NCBI GenBank assembly: GCA_003254885.1
Contig: QANT01001495.1
Coordinates: forward strand, 31,440 to 95,439
Length of the DNA: 64,000 nt
Direction of reading: 5' to 3'
Source: Purshia tridentata
Taxonomy: Eukaryota > Streptophyta > Magnoliopsida > Rosales > Rosaceae
Made by a program: the position numbers and the translations under genes
The notes under the pieces: generated by a model
The model's input: only the letters and a program-made list of their open reading frames with translations
The model's database searches: none
What the model was told of the DNA's origin: nothing
Shown: one piece after another, positions 11,373 through 25,242 of the stretch
How positions within the stretch are numbered: position 1 is the stretch's first letter
Layout of the letters: each line of letters starts with the position of its first letter

Positions 11373-14300
11373 TCACGTTTGTTGTTCATTAACACGCTCC
11401 CGTGCTTTAGCATAGAGTTCATGACTGTCGGCATGATTGGGATCAAGACAAAGGGCTGCTTCACAGTCTCTGACGGTTGAGACAAAGTCCCCCATTGATT
11501 CGTGAAATGCTGCTCGAAGATGTAGCAGCTGCAGGTCCGGCTTGAAAGCTATGGCCTTGGATAGCTCTTCTATGGCTTCTGCTTCTTTGTGGTCATCCAT
11601 CAAAACTGGGGGGCCATAATTCCCATGTTAGTAGTTCAGAAATTCTTCCTTTTCTTAGAGAAATTCAAGATTTAAAACTGTGCAACTCTTATAACGTAAT
11701 CATATGAAAGCGTATAATAGACCACACAACCTAGGTTCCACTAGAACATCAAAATGGAAATGTTTAGGTTTTTTTTTTTGCTTCTCTTTTCTTTCTTAAA
11801 CTATCTACTTATCTTATGATAAGTTTGGTCACTTAAGGACTTGAACTGTGTTACCAAGTTCATCAGTATGCTGACTATCCATGTGCAGTTCAAATCCTAC
11901 AGCAGAAAATAGAAATATACTAAGAGTTCATGCATGAAAACTAAACACAATTTCAGACAACGTGCATAAGTGAAAACCCACCTACACACGCACCACTTGG
12001 GCTTGATTAAAACAAGTCAGATTGTTTAGACAGATAAAGAATAGATAAAGGTAAATAAAAGAAAGCAATAGAAAAAATGGTCTAAAGGACCAGACATAAC
12101 ACACTCTAAACTGTCCAATTCATAGCAATCGAAACTCCAGCCAACAGAATGGGCCACTAGCCAATCTGCTTGGAAGCCTGGTTATGTGTATTCCAGGTGA
12201 TCCAACCGAAACATAACCTATACACTAAGTTAAGGCCTAAGGATTTGGAATCGATAATGACAGGCATCTCCCCAAAATCACCATTGATGCAGTAGGGTGT
12301 TCACCACCAAGCACTAAGAATTAAGCATAAACAATAACTTCCAATCACTAAACAAACAAGAACCATAGATACAACATACCTGCTGCCCTGTATCTGTATG
12401 GATATGTCCTCAGGGGATCTAATTGTGTTGCCATGCTTAGGTCACTCTTTGCCATGTCACGGTCACAGTATTCTGAACGTTTCTCATAAGCTGATGCATT
12501 GTTTCGGGCCTTCTCTATCAGCTTTGTCATTTCATCGTATGCAGCTTTGCGATGATTTTTAAGATGATATACTCGTGCTAGACCCTGATGCGCTCGTGTA
12601 TGCTTAATGTTGAGGGCATTTGTGTAGCAGTCAGCAGCAAGATCCAGCTTATCAGAATCTACGTAGACACTTCCTAAATTGTTTAGTGCCTGCAGGACAA
12701 CAGAATTACTAATCCAAATATAATTGAAGTTTAGAATGCCAAGATCAAAAAAATTAATCTGAAGATGACACTTACTTGTCCTTTTCTAAGGCCATCTGAA
12801 GGGCATCTAAGTGCTTCCTCTAGAAGCTGGATCACGTATGTTGAAGAGTCAGAATCAAGACTTGAGTCTGCTAAAGCATATGCTTTAAGGAAAAATGCTT
12901 CAAATGATCTCTGGATTGAAATGGACTCCTCTGCCTTTGCCAATGCTTCTTCACGGTGGCCAGTGTCGTACAGTATCCATCCTTCATAGACAAGCCGTTC
13001 ATGCTCAGAACTAGAATGATTTCGAGCCAAGCGAAGACTATGCATAGCAGCCTTTTGAGAATTTAACCTACGAATTTCAGGGACATCAGAGATGCTGCTA
13101 AAACAGACTAATATAACAAGCAAAAGCAATTGGATTTAGTGGTTTATTATCCTTCTGTATGATACATCTTAGGATCATTAGAGGCTTAGAAGTTCTGGCC
13201 AACATGCAATACAAGCAGATAGTCACATACATACATTTTCTATGAACAGAAAGTGACAATTTCTAAGCATGTCAAGAACTCAAGATGTTATGCTCTGGAT
13301 CAAACCCTTCACTAAAAAATAATAATGTGGATATTAACAAAGGTTGTTTAATAAAATTAACAAAGGTTGTTTAATAAAATCCACAAACAAATTATAAATG
13401 ATGAGGTAAATGGAAATCAAAACAAACATTAAATCCATGTGTACAGAATTATTATGAAAGGACGAAAAGAAAAAGAAAAAGAAAATGCAGTATAACTGAG
13501 AATTTAAACTATACAACTTTCTCCTACTTACCGTAATAGAAGGAGAGACTGTCTAAAGCGTAGAAGGCTCTTCCCAGGGTCATTTGCCAACATATGATGT
13601 ACAACAGCTAAAGAACCAATATCATCAACAGAGGACCATCGATCATAAAGTTGCATCCAGCAATCAGCCTGACTCATTTGTTGAACATGAGGGCTGAGCA
13701 GCTCTACCAGATGGTCACCATGCATTTTCCCATGAAACATCATGTAATTTGGGTCCAAAGTCAAGAGTGCCCGGACATCTCTGAGAGCTCCTTCGAAATC
13801 GTCTGAGGCAATTGAAAACCAAGCCCGCAGTTCAAGGCAATCAGGGGAGACCTTGAAACTAATTATTTTGTTGATCTCTGAGATAGCTGCTCCTATCTGG
13901 TTGTCCTCCAACAAAGAAACAGCCCTATACTTGTATGGATAAGACAGAGTTGGATCCAATTGACTAGCAATGCTCAAATCCATCATCTTTTCCTTTCCAA
14001 TACAATACAGAGATCGCTCCTGATACATCCACCCAACTGGTGTATAATCAGAAATGAGAGAGTTCAATTGTTTGTACGCCATGTACTTATGGCCACACTT
14101 GTACTTAGACCTTGCAACACCGACTAAGGAATATATATGGCCTTCCTCGACTGCTGCTTCAAACCACCACTGAGAATCTTTGTATTCCTGCCTCTCAAGC
14201 ATCACAACACCTAACTGGTGAAATGCAAGTTGCTTCTGCCACTTTTCAGTGGCACACTCTCCCAGCCTCTCTAGAAGCATCACCGTTGTGTTCGACTTCA

Positions 14301-15516
14301 TGTCTTCCTCAATGGCAATCTGGCTCAAAAAATAATACAAAACAAAAGAAGTATGCCCAGCCCTAACCAATTTATTCATACCTTCGGAACCACAAAATAG
14401 TTTCATGATATTATGATTGTGCAACGAACTCGGGAGCTCTCTCAGAAATACCTGCACACAAGCTGCCACTAAAAGATAAGAAGTCTCCTCCAATCCGTAG
14501 TCAATCAGCTGCATTGCATCCTCTAGACCATGAACCAGAGACGCCAAATGAGCATCACAAGCTGACTTCAACTCATCACAACAAAACCTGTTTGCAAAGG
14601 AAAGTAGGTCCAAAACAATTCGCACATCAAAAGAATCCAATCTTTTAGTCCTGCTAAATATCTCCACTGATCTCATTGCCTCTACAGAGTATCCATTCTG
14701 TGAGAAATTTATCTTCTCCCGTCGTGCCTCTGTGAAGCTGCCATACAACATTGTTTTGAAGGGTCTTGATAGGGAGGCCATGTTGTATCTCACACATCTA
14801 ATCTCAGCATCTCCAATACAAAATGACATATCACCATCTTCCTCCGAAGTGGAACATTGCTCATTCCCCATCACCACATCAACTGGGGTTCGAGAACACA
14901 TACAAGAATCATGAACCGATTCAGGGTCATACCCAGCTACCAAACTAGCCTTAGGACACTCCATATTTCTGCCACAACAATCCATTGATGATGACCCAAC
15001 AAGCTCATCCTCCCTCCTCTCGTACCTTAACCACGCCGCCAGCACCACCTTCGTGAGCACGTCCACCGCGTGCTGCCTCGCCGCCCGAAGGCTCCGCCGG
15101 AACAATTTGGGATCGGACAGACCCCGAAAGAGGGCACATTGCTCCACATACATCTTGGATTTATCAAACTGAGGACAATTCTCAATCCTACGGTACACAT
15201 CAGCGAGAGTTTCGACAAAATCGACGGATTTGAGGCAGGGCTCCACGTGGGGTTCGAGGCGATCGGCCACAGGAAGCCCGAATGGGAGAAGACTCTCAGC
15301 TAAAGCGCTGGTGGTGGGGGATTGGAAACTCCTCGATCTGGATCGAACGGAGTTGACCCGCATTTGGTCTTGGATATGGTGAAGAAGCTTGTCTCCTCCA
15401 CCACCACCACCGCCATTGGCGGTGGTTCCGGACGGGTTAATGGCAAACACTTGAGTGCCTTTACACCCGTCCATGATCTTCAAGCTACGCATTGTACTAA
15501 ATATATTATGCTGCAT
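11373..15516 (-). CDS. ETO1: ETO1: BTB/TPR adaptor for ACC synthase degradation
   Basis: Four exons (15516-13532, 13067-12776, 12689-12380, 11605-11373) join in consistent phase to give 939 residues, close to the ~951 I recall for Arabidopsis ETO1. ETO1 bridges type-2 ACC synthases to CUL3 ubiquitin ligase and so limits ethylene production. N-terminal blocks MRSLKIMDGCKGTQVFA, RRIENCPQFDKSK and AWLRYERREDELVGSSS are family-specific. A BTB domain occupies roughly residues 230-330 (DMSFCIGDAEIRCVRYNMAS), and TPR repeats run from about 440 to the end, finishing in CLDPNHADSHELYAKARERV. Start choice: MQHNIFSTMRSLK at 15516 matches the family; an in-frame upstream ATG at 15558 adds 14 residues with no homologue and is probably leader. 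Paralogues EOL1/EOL2 are shorter and less similar from memory. Confidence 0.94.
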
Positions 15517-15899
15517 CTCTTCAAGCATACAATTAAATCTCCCTCTAAAATCGAACAAAAAACAAAAAGAAAATCTACCTTATGCCCAGCAAACACCACC
15601 GTTTGGGCACCCGGAAAAACACAAAATCGATGGTGATGCAGGCCAATTAGAGGTGGGGAAAACACAAATTTTCTGGGTGTTTTTTATTTTGTTGATTTCC
15701 TAATTTGTTTTCTCTCCCGAGAAAATGGAGAGAAAGTGGGGATGTTGGTGTTGGGCAAAGAAATAATCGATCACATTGACTTCCAATTCCAACCAGATGT
15801 CGAGGAGGAGGTGGCCGTTGCAACGGCCACTCTCTCGTTCTCTTTCTCTAATTTCTCTCCAAAAAAAAGTCTATGCGTTTTCTGATCCTCGTCTTCTCC

Positions 15900-18800
15900 A
15901 TCTAAATATGACCTTCCCTTTCTTTCTTTTATTTGTTGTTTCTTATTTTGTATTTTTTACAATTCTACGTGTATTTTTTACAATTCTACGTGTATTTTTG
16001 TATGTGTTCTATAACTTGTATTATAATTTATACTTCAATGTCTGGGAGAAAACAGAGAGAGTAATCTATGTTGAAGAGGCGATAAAGTCGGACTGTCTTT
16101 GAAGTTTTCCAACTTTTTTTGGGTTTGGGTCGTAATTTCCACATGAAGCGTGGCCAAGGAACAACGTCACCACCTCATTCACAGAACATGGTTAACCGCT
16201 GTCCACCATCATTCAAAATTATACGCTTGTAGGACCCAACGAAATCAACAAATGTTCTCGCAAGCAACTCGCAATGTACATTTTGTTATAATTAAATTCA
16301 AAACTAAAATATAGTCCAAATTTTTTATCAAATTTTCACGTAAGAAGTCAAAACTCACTTCTAATCCTTTCCTAAATTTGATATTTTTTGGATAAAATGG
16401 ACATTATAAAAAAGATTTGGTAAAAAAAACTTAACATGACCATTGGAGTACTCTTCCCTAAACTTTTACTCGAATTTATCAACAAATTTGAAGAATATAT
16501 ATAAAAATGATTGAAAATGCTCTAAAAACCATATGTAATGTTAGTGATTATGAGTTTAAAGGCAAACTAGTCATAAATTTAGAACAGTTGTACTCCTGTA
16601 AGGGTTGACCGTTTAGAATTTGAACCAAATTTTAACTTTGAATTTGATTGTAACAAAATATAAAATATGAAGACTTGATTATAAAATTGAAACTATGAAA
16701 ACCCAAGTGCATTAAGGGCCAAACTACATGGACCTTATTGGTTATTTGCCAAACCTAGGCGAGATCTACATCTCATAGGATTGGATTATTATTCTACTAG
16801 AAAAATAGTATACAAGATGATTCAAAACAATGCAAAAGTATATATATACATATATTTATTCAATATTTGTATCATAGATAATTAAGTTTCGTACTTAAGA
16901 TTTGTACTTTGGCACTCAACATTCGTATATGTGATATTCACTATTTATAGTTTATAAAATAAAAAATTATATTCACCGTTCATACATTTGGTATTCAATA
17001 TTTATACTTTTGTTATTCATTATTCATAGAATCATACCTTTATTGTTCAAAAATTGTACCTTTCATATTGAAAATTCTTTTTTTTTTTTTGTGAAAGAAT
17101 GTACTTTATTTAGTAATTATCAAATACATGTTACCTCACACCTAAAAGCCGGTAATGTGATGGATCAATGTCCTTAATTAATGTTTTACTTTAGAGCAAT
17201 TTATTATTTTATTTTGTTTAAACTTTAAAGCAAGTTTAATCGACGTAGGTTGAATTTAAAAAAATAATAATAATAAATAAAATTTACATATTTTGATTGC
17301 CAGTGCACGCTCCTTATGAGAGTGGGATTTGACATTGGAGGAATCCTTTGACAGATAATGAACTGACCCAATGCGACACTTATACACGTGTGAGTACGCA
17401 AGTACGTGATGGCATACTTATGTGGGCCCATCTAAAATAGGCCCCCCAATTCATTTTTGGGCCCAAATTAACAACCTTACTTCTGCGCCTGGGCCTATTC
17501 GCAATTCCCCACAATTTAATTTTTAAAAATGAGGTACGTATCATAATATCATTAAACTAAAATGAAATTAGTAATACAGGACATAAATATTTTTTTGGTT
17601 TAGCAGAAAAAGAACATCAATCTCTTAATATAAATAATGTATTAATTGTATAATGAAGTCATACTCTAGAATAAGGCAGAGCATATCTGGCGCTAGATAT
17701 TATTTCTATCATTATTATTTGTTGTCATTATCTATGAAACATAAATTATGAGCTATTATAACTCATGGCCATGCGAATAATCATACAAATATTAAATAAT
17801 ATTTTTTCCCAACTCTTTTTTTTCTTTTTGATAAGCTACATCTGCCTATTTTGGTCAATGATCGACAAAGGCCTCTCATATTATATAGTCTTTCAACTTT
17901 CAAATGGGCAAAGTAGAAGCCCAATGGATCTTTAATGGGCTTTTACTGTGACGGGCCTACCAACCCAAACTCGTTTTAAGCAGCGAAAGAAAGGTTGAAG
18001 CATCAATGCGTGTATCTTGTTATAAACATTCAAACATTTCATAACTACACCCAGAATCTAAATTAAAAGAGGCCGATTATGGCCTTTTCTTTTAATAAAT
18101 TGAAAATTGGAGGGTAAAATTGAAAATTGTGCATTCCATTAAATTATCAGTTAAATTTTGGGTCTGTATAGCAAGTGCCTGTAACTTTAATCAAGTTGTA
18201 CATAACACTTCCAAGACCATATACATGATTTCAAATTGGGCTATTAGGTAAAAAGTATAGAATTGGCTTTGAGGCAGCAATTTTCTTGCAGACACATATA
18301 AATAATGAATGTCACTTGGGACACATATTAGAGGTCCCACGTGAATGTAAGAGAAGGAATAAGCATAACCCACAGCCTACTAAATTTGTTCTCCATTATG
18401 AAGACCAAACATTCTATTCAATTTGTCTTGTGGATAGACACAACAATAAAAAATCAATTTTCTTATATATAATTTTAATTTCTCTCTATCTCTCAATTAG
18501 TAGTCATGAATTAGATGCTTTCAGTTAATTTTTACTACTCATTTAAAAAAAGCACCACCACAATTTGTACGCAAGTCTAAGCATATTTTAATTTGCTAGG
18601 ATGTGGGTGTACCTATCATATCCAGGTAGGAAAGAATAAATGTAGGCATTAGGTGGACCAACATCTATAATTTAAAATCCAAAATGGGAATCGCAAGGAA
18701 TTAGGTGCCAACATTGACTATGAAGAATAATGACAATGGGTTGAGAGTTGTTTGAGAAAGAAAATTTATGGCATTGCAAGACATGCATATTAGCTAGCTA

Positions 18801-19140
18801 GCTAGTCATGACTAGTCAAATCTCTAGCTAAAGTGAATCTCTATGCATATAATATATTGTATATAATTCTGACATTTGGAGTATTATATAAATTTGCATA
18901 TGGTTCTTAATTTGTATTACTCAATCAGCTAGAGCCTAGAGCCAATATTTTTATAAGGTGGGAAAAGGAGAAGTTCACACTTAACTAATGTCGCTACCAA
19001 GAATCCATGGACATCTTTCTTCACACCCTTAGCTCTCGTCCAAAATACTCTAAATAGTAGTGCAAGTTACTAAAATCTAATATTAGTTTATCAAACAACG
19101 TATATTGCTAGCATACAACGCATAAATCCGGTATATATTT
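15900..19140. other. AT-rich intergenic DNA, no gene seen
   Basis: Only short unsupported frames occur. Scattered A/T runs and simple low-complexity tracts are present, for example near 16290-16420 and 17060-17090. I see nothing that looks like an exon, RNA gene or intact transposon. Confidence 0.5.
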
Positions 19141-19145
19141 TGTTT

Positions 19146-19209
19146 TACAAAAGCAATTGGTTTGGAAGAGATAAATGTACAATTCTCTTCCAAACCAATC
19201 AATTTTGTA
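19146..19209. repeat. Short near-perfect hairpin
   Basis: TTGGTTTGGAAGAGA and its exact complement TCTCTTCCAAACCAA flank a 12-base loop. With three mismatches the stem extends to about 26 pairs (TACAAAA to TTTTGTA). It sits 40 bases before a TRIM element. It could be a tiny foldback element or a small-RNA hairpin. Confidence 0.6.
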
Positions 19210-19249
19210 TGAACAAGTTCAACTCGATCATATTGAGTTGCGGCTAAAC

Positions 19250-19589
19250 TGAAGGAATTTAGGCATCTATCCCAAAACCAATTGGCAATTAGAGGAGTAA
19301 CTCAAACCCTTATAAACCACTATGAAGGCCCTCATATCTTCAATATGGGATTTCTCTCAACATGCCCGCACGTGTGGCATCATTTCAAGTCTAACATGTG
19401 AACAATTTATATTGAATAACATGGGAGCACGTGTGACTGTTTAGGCTTATTACGTGGATAACCTACTCTGATACTATGAAGGAATCTAGGCATCCATCCC
19501 AAAATCAATTGGCAATGAGATGAGTAACCCAAACCCTTATAAACCACTAGTAAAGTCCTCACATCTTCAATGTGGGATTTCTCTCAACA
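19250..19589 (-). mobile_element. TRIM retrotransposon, copy 1 (complete)
   Basis: Two 113-bp direct repeats (19250-19362 and 19477-19589) act as LTRs around a 114-bp interior. Read on the minus strand, each LTR starts TGTTGAGAG and ends CCTTCA, so it has TG...CA ends. The 5' LTR is followed at once by TAGTATCAGAG, one mismatch from the plant initiator-Met tRNA primer-binding site TGGTATCAGAG. The flanking 5-mer TAAAC is duplicated exactly (19245-19249 and 19590-19594). There is no coding capacity, so it is a non-autonomous terminal-repeat retrotransposon in miniature. Confidence 0.93.
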
Positions 19590-19599
19590 TAAACAACTT

Positions 19600-22500
19600 C
19601 TGAACTTGATCGAGTTCCAGCCATTGACTAGCTAGGAGTAAAGCATGCCAAAATTCTTAGTCATTTGTCGAATTAGTAAATTACACAGCATCCTTTTTTT
19701 ACTCTGTTTTCCACGAGGGTTGGTGTGTGCGCCTCCAATTACTAGCCGTTGATATGAATTTTGTTTCTTATATATTTATTCATATAATAATTTAATGAAG
19801 GAAAATATCAACGTAGCCTGTTATGTTTCTATAAATATATCCAAGAATTTGTCAAAGTGTACGTATAATATGGTCCTGATCTTGGAATTAATTAAGAGAT
19901 GGTAAAAGCTTAATTAAGCTCCAATTATTCCATGCATGTGTTCAATATTGACCGGATCGATCACTCTCACTGCAGGTCGACTCAATACTATTAAAAAGGT
20001 AATTAGAATTTCAGTAGGTAATGGTGATGAGGGTCAAATGCTTAATGATGCCGACAGCTTAAATTTTCAGTTCATTTGTGTAGTCAATTATAGAAGAATA
20101 GAAATATGTGTGATTGAAATTTTATAGATTATCAACTAGTTATTGATCTAGTAATATTTAATTTTAAAATATTAAAAAAGTTTTGAATTCGCATCTTCTT
20201 CACTTCGATGAAACAGTTGATTCAAATTTTGACATCAACAAAACTTTAATAAATATATATATATATATATATATTAGTTTTTGAATTTTCATATATATAG
20301 TTGGGAGGGATTAATCGATCTGTAAAGAGTTGCGATAAGACTGAGATGGAGAGGACAAACAAGGGATAGGTATACCGTATACGTTGATTCCATAAGATAC
20401 ATCAAGAGGAGACAATTATATGCCTTGTACCTTTGACGAGAATAAAATATATCGTATTTAATTAATTAACATATCATATTTTACTCACATGCTCTGCCAA
20501 CCATGCATACGTACTGAGATGTGAATAGACTCATATAATAACGCCACCAATCTTTACACAATTTTAATATATTAAAATCTGAATTAAGTTATATTCTATA
20601 CTATTGATGTTATATTCTGCTCGCATATTTATAAATTCTATATATGATTAATCAGTGGTACACAGAAGATTTGCGTACATAAAATCATGCAAAAAATCTT
20701 ATTCTAATTATATATATATGTATAACTTATAGCAAATAAATTCAGATGACACCCCTTACATTATATTACTATATATATATGTACTAAGAGGGTAAGTTTG
20801 TGGAAGATGCTTTTCTTGCTAACTCATATAAAGTGTAGTGTATATGACCTTGCATCTACAAGGTCAATAATTTGGGTTGGAATAGACAACAGAGCCAGTA
20901 CATGCATGTGCGTATTGACTGTTGGGAGAATGAAAAACTAAAAGTACATTGATTAATTTCCTTGAGTGATTAAACCCGCCACGTCAATAGAACAACTTCA
21001 TGATTATGACTGTTTTATCTAAATTTCTCCTTTTAACACGCCACGGTTTTAACTTTTAACACATAAGTTAAATTTGTCCAATTTCAAGCTAGCAAACCAT
21101 TAATTAATGTTTTCTAGTACGTACATTAGAAATAGTGTAGTTTTTTTCACAAACATAATAACATTATGCATTTTCTCTTAGTCGATTTAAATTACAAACC
21201 CAATTAACAAGAATTTACATGACATAATATATGCAAGTAGATTATAGAAAACCCGCTAGAAATACCATTAAGTAAATTCGTGGACCACTGTGAAACTAGA
21301 TAAATTACTAAACCAATGATATAATTTTCTCTTAATTTATAAGTTTGTCACCTATAATACATCTAGTGCCCGGTATAGGAAATGAAGAGCAAGACCTTCA
21401 TGAAAAGACCGGTCTATATATCTCCACTTTAGTAATCAAAGGTCCAACAATTTCTCATCATGATATTGTTATCAATTCTTAAATTTGCATGGTCTACATG
21501 TAAATGCACCATAGTGTTTTAATAATACAGATGGATGAAAATACCATCCACCCACCAATAAGTATTGGAGCAGTTGTGAAACTTCTTTGAAACTTGAAAA
21601 TATATGCCATCATCTTCGATTCATCTATATATTTAAAAGGCCGGCTTGCATGGGAATCATGTGGTGCAGTGCAGGAAATGCTTGATGAGCTTGAGACATA
21701 TCATAAATATATGTATGCATATTCATATTATATGCATGCATGCAGTGATATATGCAGTACTAGTGTGAATAAAATATTGTGAGGGGCAGAGAGAGCCCTA
21801 TAAGAAGACAGACATACTCATTCTCAAATAATGGGTTAGATCCGCATTAATAGGCTCACGTATTCTCATGCAACTTAAACTATGCCATAAAATATTGTAT
21901 GAATTAATGCGAAGAAAAAGGGACAGAGGCACTGTTGGGCGTTGACCTCACAGGCTAAGTGTTGGAGTGAATCTTTTTGTATTCAATAATCAATGGGGCT
22001 TTGTTTCTGTCTTTCTCTGCTGGTGTACATCTTTGTCCTCTCTAATTATAGCCTGCTTAATTTCAAAAATATTTCTTTGTTATCTTGTTAACTTAATTGG
22101 TTCACATATATATTAGTTCGGCTCCTTAATTAATTAAGGCGTTGGAATATTAATTGAAGGTTTAAGGGTGTATAGCTAGCTCAAGTTTAATTAATCAAGA
22201 GAATACATACTTTTTCAACAGAATTCTACACATAATTGGTTAGACTATGTTTATAACATTTTAATTATGCGACATGTGATATATATGTGTCAATATCGTA
22301 TTTTTAAAAAGTAATACTATCATATAAATTTTGACCCAAAATTTTTAAACTTGTGTAACACTATGATCTTTTTTTTTCTTCTTTTATGCTTGATAATTAT
22401 TCCAAAATTCCAGTGAGAAATATAAAGTTGACAATTTGACATGTACCACGGCTACATACAACGAGTCCCAGGAACCCTGTGACTAAAAGAGAAAGAAGAC

Positions 22501-23050
22501 TTGCTGTGGTAGCTTAGCTTTACGTTGTTGACTCCAATATATTCACGGTGTATAGATCCCATGGTTGTACACGTGGGAGGAATGAAAAAGTTCTCTTGCA
22601 AACTTAAAAGCATGTACTTTAATTAATTAGTTCGAAGCTAGCTTAGCTATAACTCTAGATGAATCTGATATATATGCATGCCAGAAAGGGACTTCTCCTA
22701 ATTAAGAGATTTTTAATTTTTCATGGAAAAGCTTGAGATCGAACCATAAACCAGACCCCAAAGAAAAAAGGACAAGTTTGAATTCATCCAACCAATTCCC
22801 TAGATCGAAACTTCTAACCTGTTTAGCCAGTACAATTGTCCGATTCAATATATTTTTACTACATTATTGTTCTTTTATTCTCATAAACATTCGTTCATCA
22901 GATTATAAAGTTAGATTGTCCATTATTATTTAAATTTGACTCTTAACTAAATATATACTCTAAATTAACAATTTGGTGAGCATGCACACATTATACCCTG
23001 ATTCAATACATATGTAAAAATAAATTATATTTAAAGAGGTGTCAAAAGAG
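19600..23050. other. AT-rich intergenic DNA between the two TRIM elements
   Basis: No supported gene. It includes a (TA)n tract near 20255-20273 and many TATATA runs. Isolated frames are short and lack homology that I recognise. Confidence 0.5.
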
Positions 23051-23060
23051 GAGTCATATA

Positions 23061-23403
23061 TGAAAAAATCTAGGCATTCATCCCAAAATTAATTAGTAAT
23101 GGGAGGAGTAGTACAAACCCATATAAACCACTAGTAAGGCCGTCACATCTTCAATATAGGATTTCTTTCAACACACTCCCGCACGTGTGGCATCATTTCA
23201 AATCTAACACTTGGATAATTTATATTGGGTGACATGAGAGCACATGCGGCCATTTAGGCGCATCACGTGAATAACCTGATTTTGATACTATGAAGGAATA
23301 TAGGTATCCATCCCAAAATTAATTGACAATAAGAGGAGTAGCCCAAACCCTTATAAATCACTGACAAGTCCCTCACATCTTCAATGTAAGATTTCTCTCA
23401 ACA
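23061..23403 (-). mobile_element. TRIM retrotransposon, copy 2 (complete)
   Basis: Same family and orientation as the copy at 19250. LTRs of 113 bp lie at 23061-23173 and 23291-23403, and the 5-mer ATATA flanks both sides (23056-23060 and 23404-23408). The primer-binding site is more eroded (TAGTATCAAAA) and one LTR has lost the GAAGG motif near its end, so this copy looks older than copy 1. Confidence 0.88.
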
Positions 23404-24818
23404 ATATATACCTATCTAGACACCTGATGGGAAAATATAAACAACTTAATTCGTGTAGTTTTTTTTGTTTTTTTTTTCTTTCTTGGAAATTTGGAATTAA
23501 GAAGCTAGCTATGCAGAGAGTAGTTAGAGAGTGTGGAAATTAAGATATAACTGGTGACGTGCGTAGCTAGGTCTAGGTGGCATAGGAACAACAAGACCAA
23601 ATCTCAAGGAGGAACAATCCCCGTGATTCCCGAACAAACATACATATAATTACATGATATATATCTTATCTTTTTGATGAGTTAGCTAGCTTAGCAGGGA
23701 GGGTCCGCATCAGCAACAGCTGAACACACACATGCATCAACCCAACCCCAGCCACAACCAGCCTCTGATCCTGATCGATATCTGTTACCTGTTACCCATT
23801 AAATGATCCATTTATATTCTCTCTGCATGTGAAGCTCAAACAATCATCCCAACTTTTTACACAACATTCAATTAAAGTTGCAAACCACGCCTAGCTGCCA
23901 CCAAACCAAAACAAAATTTACCTACCACGGTTATTTTGCTAATAATCATCTTAATTAATTTGAGATTTTTATTAATTTGTGCGATCGATTTGAAGGATCT
24001 ATTTTGTTCAGTTAGGAGTTTCATTTTGATACGCTATTAGTGTAAAAGGAAAATAAATTAGTTAACACATGCATAGATAAATATTGGAAACTTCTGCTTT
24101 GACAGTTTATGTTCAACAAAGAACCTGTTTTTTATTTATTTGATCACATTATAAAACTAAATTGACTAAAGACTATTTGAAATTAATTTTATTAAATTCA
24201 ACTTTAACTATGATATGTCATTAAAAGATGAATTTCTGAGTGATCTTTGATTAATTCGTCTAGTATATATATACTATATATACCAGTTTTTTTTTTTTTT
24301 CACATTGGAGCTAGGAAAACGAATTCCGAATCTAACATAATTATAATTCTCATCTCACTCATCCTCACCACTTTAATTAATCCCAAGAACTTATACTATA
24401 CCCGTTTTTCATATTACATCCTTCTTTCTTTCTTTTTAATGTTCAGTATAGACATATATATGATATATTACATCAGTTTGATTGGTAAGCATGCATAATA
24501 AGTTATCCCCAGTGAGAATTTGCTTAATATATATATAAATAAATGACGAGCTGGGCTAGCTGGGATAGAAAATTATATATATTCTCTACACAAGAAATAT
24601 TATTGTTATAATTTCTTGCGCGCATTGCATACATTGCATCAAATATTCTCAACAATATTAAAAAAATATTAATTGTTATGTTTTCCATAGCATGTGTCAT
24701 CCACGTATGCATGTATGTGCATGTGCATTCCTTACTCAACTCATGTATGCATATATGCATACATTCAAACGCATACCATATATAAGTGAATAAATTATCA
24801 TTTACCTAGCTACATCCC

Positions 24819-24821
<3 letters not shown>

Positions 24822-24871
<50 letters not shown>
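24822..24871 (+). repeat. (GA)25 microsatellite upstream of the GARP factor
   Basis: An uninterrupted AG/GA run about 370 bases before the start codon at 25243, probably at the promoter-leader border because CTATATATGC follows at about 24884. GA/CT tracts are common at plant core promoters and tend to vary in length between individuals. Confidence 0.9.
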
Positions 24872-24877
<6 letters not shown>

Positions 24878-24976
24878 CTCTAGCTATATATGCTCTGTTG
24901 TCATATATGATCTAGGGTTTCGCATCTCTTTGTACTGAGAGCTGAAGTGATCATCAGCTATTGTCGTCTGTAGCTG

Positions 24977-25027
24977 ATGGGTTTCGATGTCTCTTTTGTT
25001 GTAAATAATACCTGTCTCTCTGTCTGA
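24977..25027 (+). other. Upstream ORF 1 in the GARP leader
   Basis: ATG GGT TTC GAT ... GTC TGA, 16 codons plus stop, lies 216 bases before the main ATG. If it is within the leader it could lower translation of the downstream frame. No conservation evidence is available here. Confidence 0.35.
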
Positions 25028-25040
25028 GCATATATCATAT

Positions 25041-25094
25041 ATGGATACTCAAGAAGAGAGAATAGGGACAGTATTAGCAGCTGGCAGACCATAA
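25041..25094 (+). other. Upstream ORF 2 in the GARP leader
   Basis: A 17-codon frame (MDTQEERIGTVLAAGRP) ends at TAA 25092-25094, about 150 bases before the main start. It is clean and short; whether it is translated is unknown. Confidence 0.35.
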
Positions 25095-25242
25095 AGGTGA
25101 TCATCATCGTCTTTGATCCTCCGATCGAGCTCTAATCCCTAATTATCTCCTTCACTCTTAATCAATCCACAAAATTAATCATCCATACCCTTATTTTCTG
25201 TCTCCACCAACTTCATTTAAATTAAAAGCAAGAACAAGATCA

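Noticed and set aside
15517-15558. Upstream in-frame start for ETO1
   Set aside because: The extra 14 residues have no counterpart in the family, whereas MQHNIFSTMRSLK does.
19250-23403. TRIMs as Cassandra elements carrying 5S rRNA-like LTRs
   Set aside because: The LTRs show no recognisable 5S box A/C sequence (no GGATGGGTGACC-like block), so a generic TRIM is the safer call.
24822-24871. CRISPR-like or other structured array
   Set aside because: Simple dinucleotide repeat. No spaced repeat arrays occur anywhere in the window, and none are expected in a plant nuclear genome.
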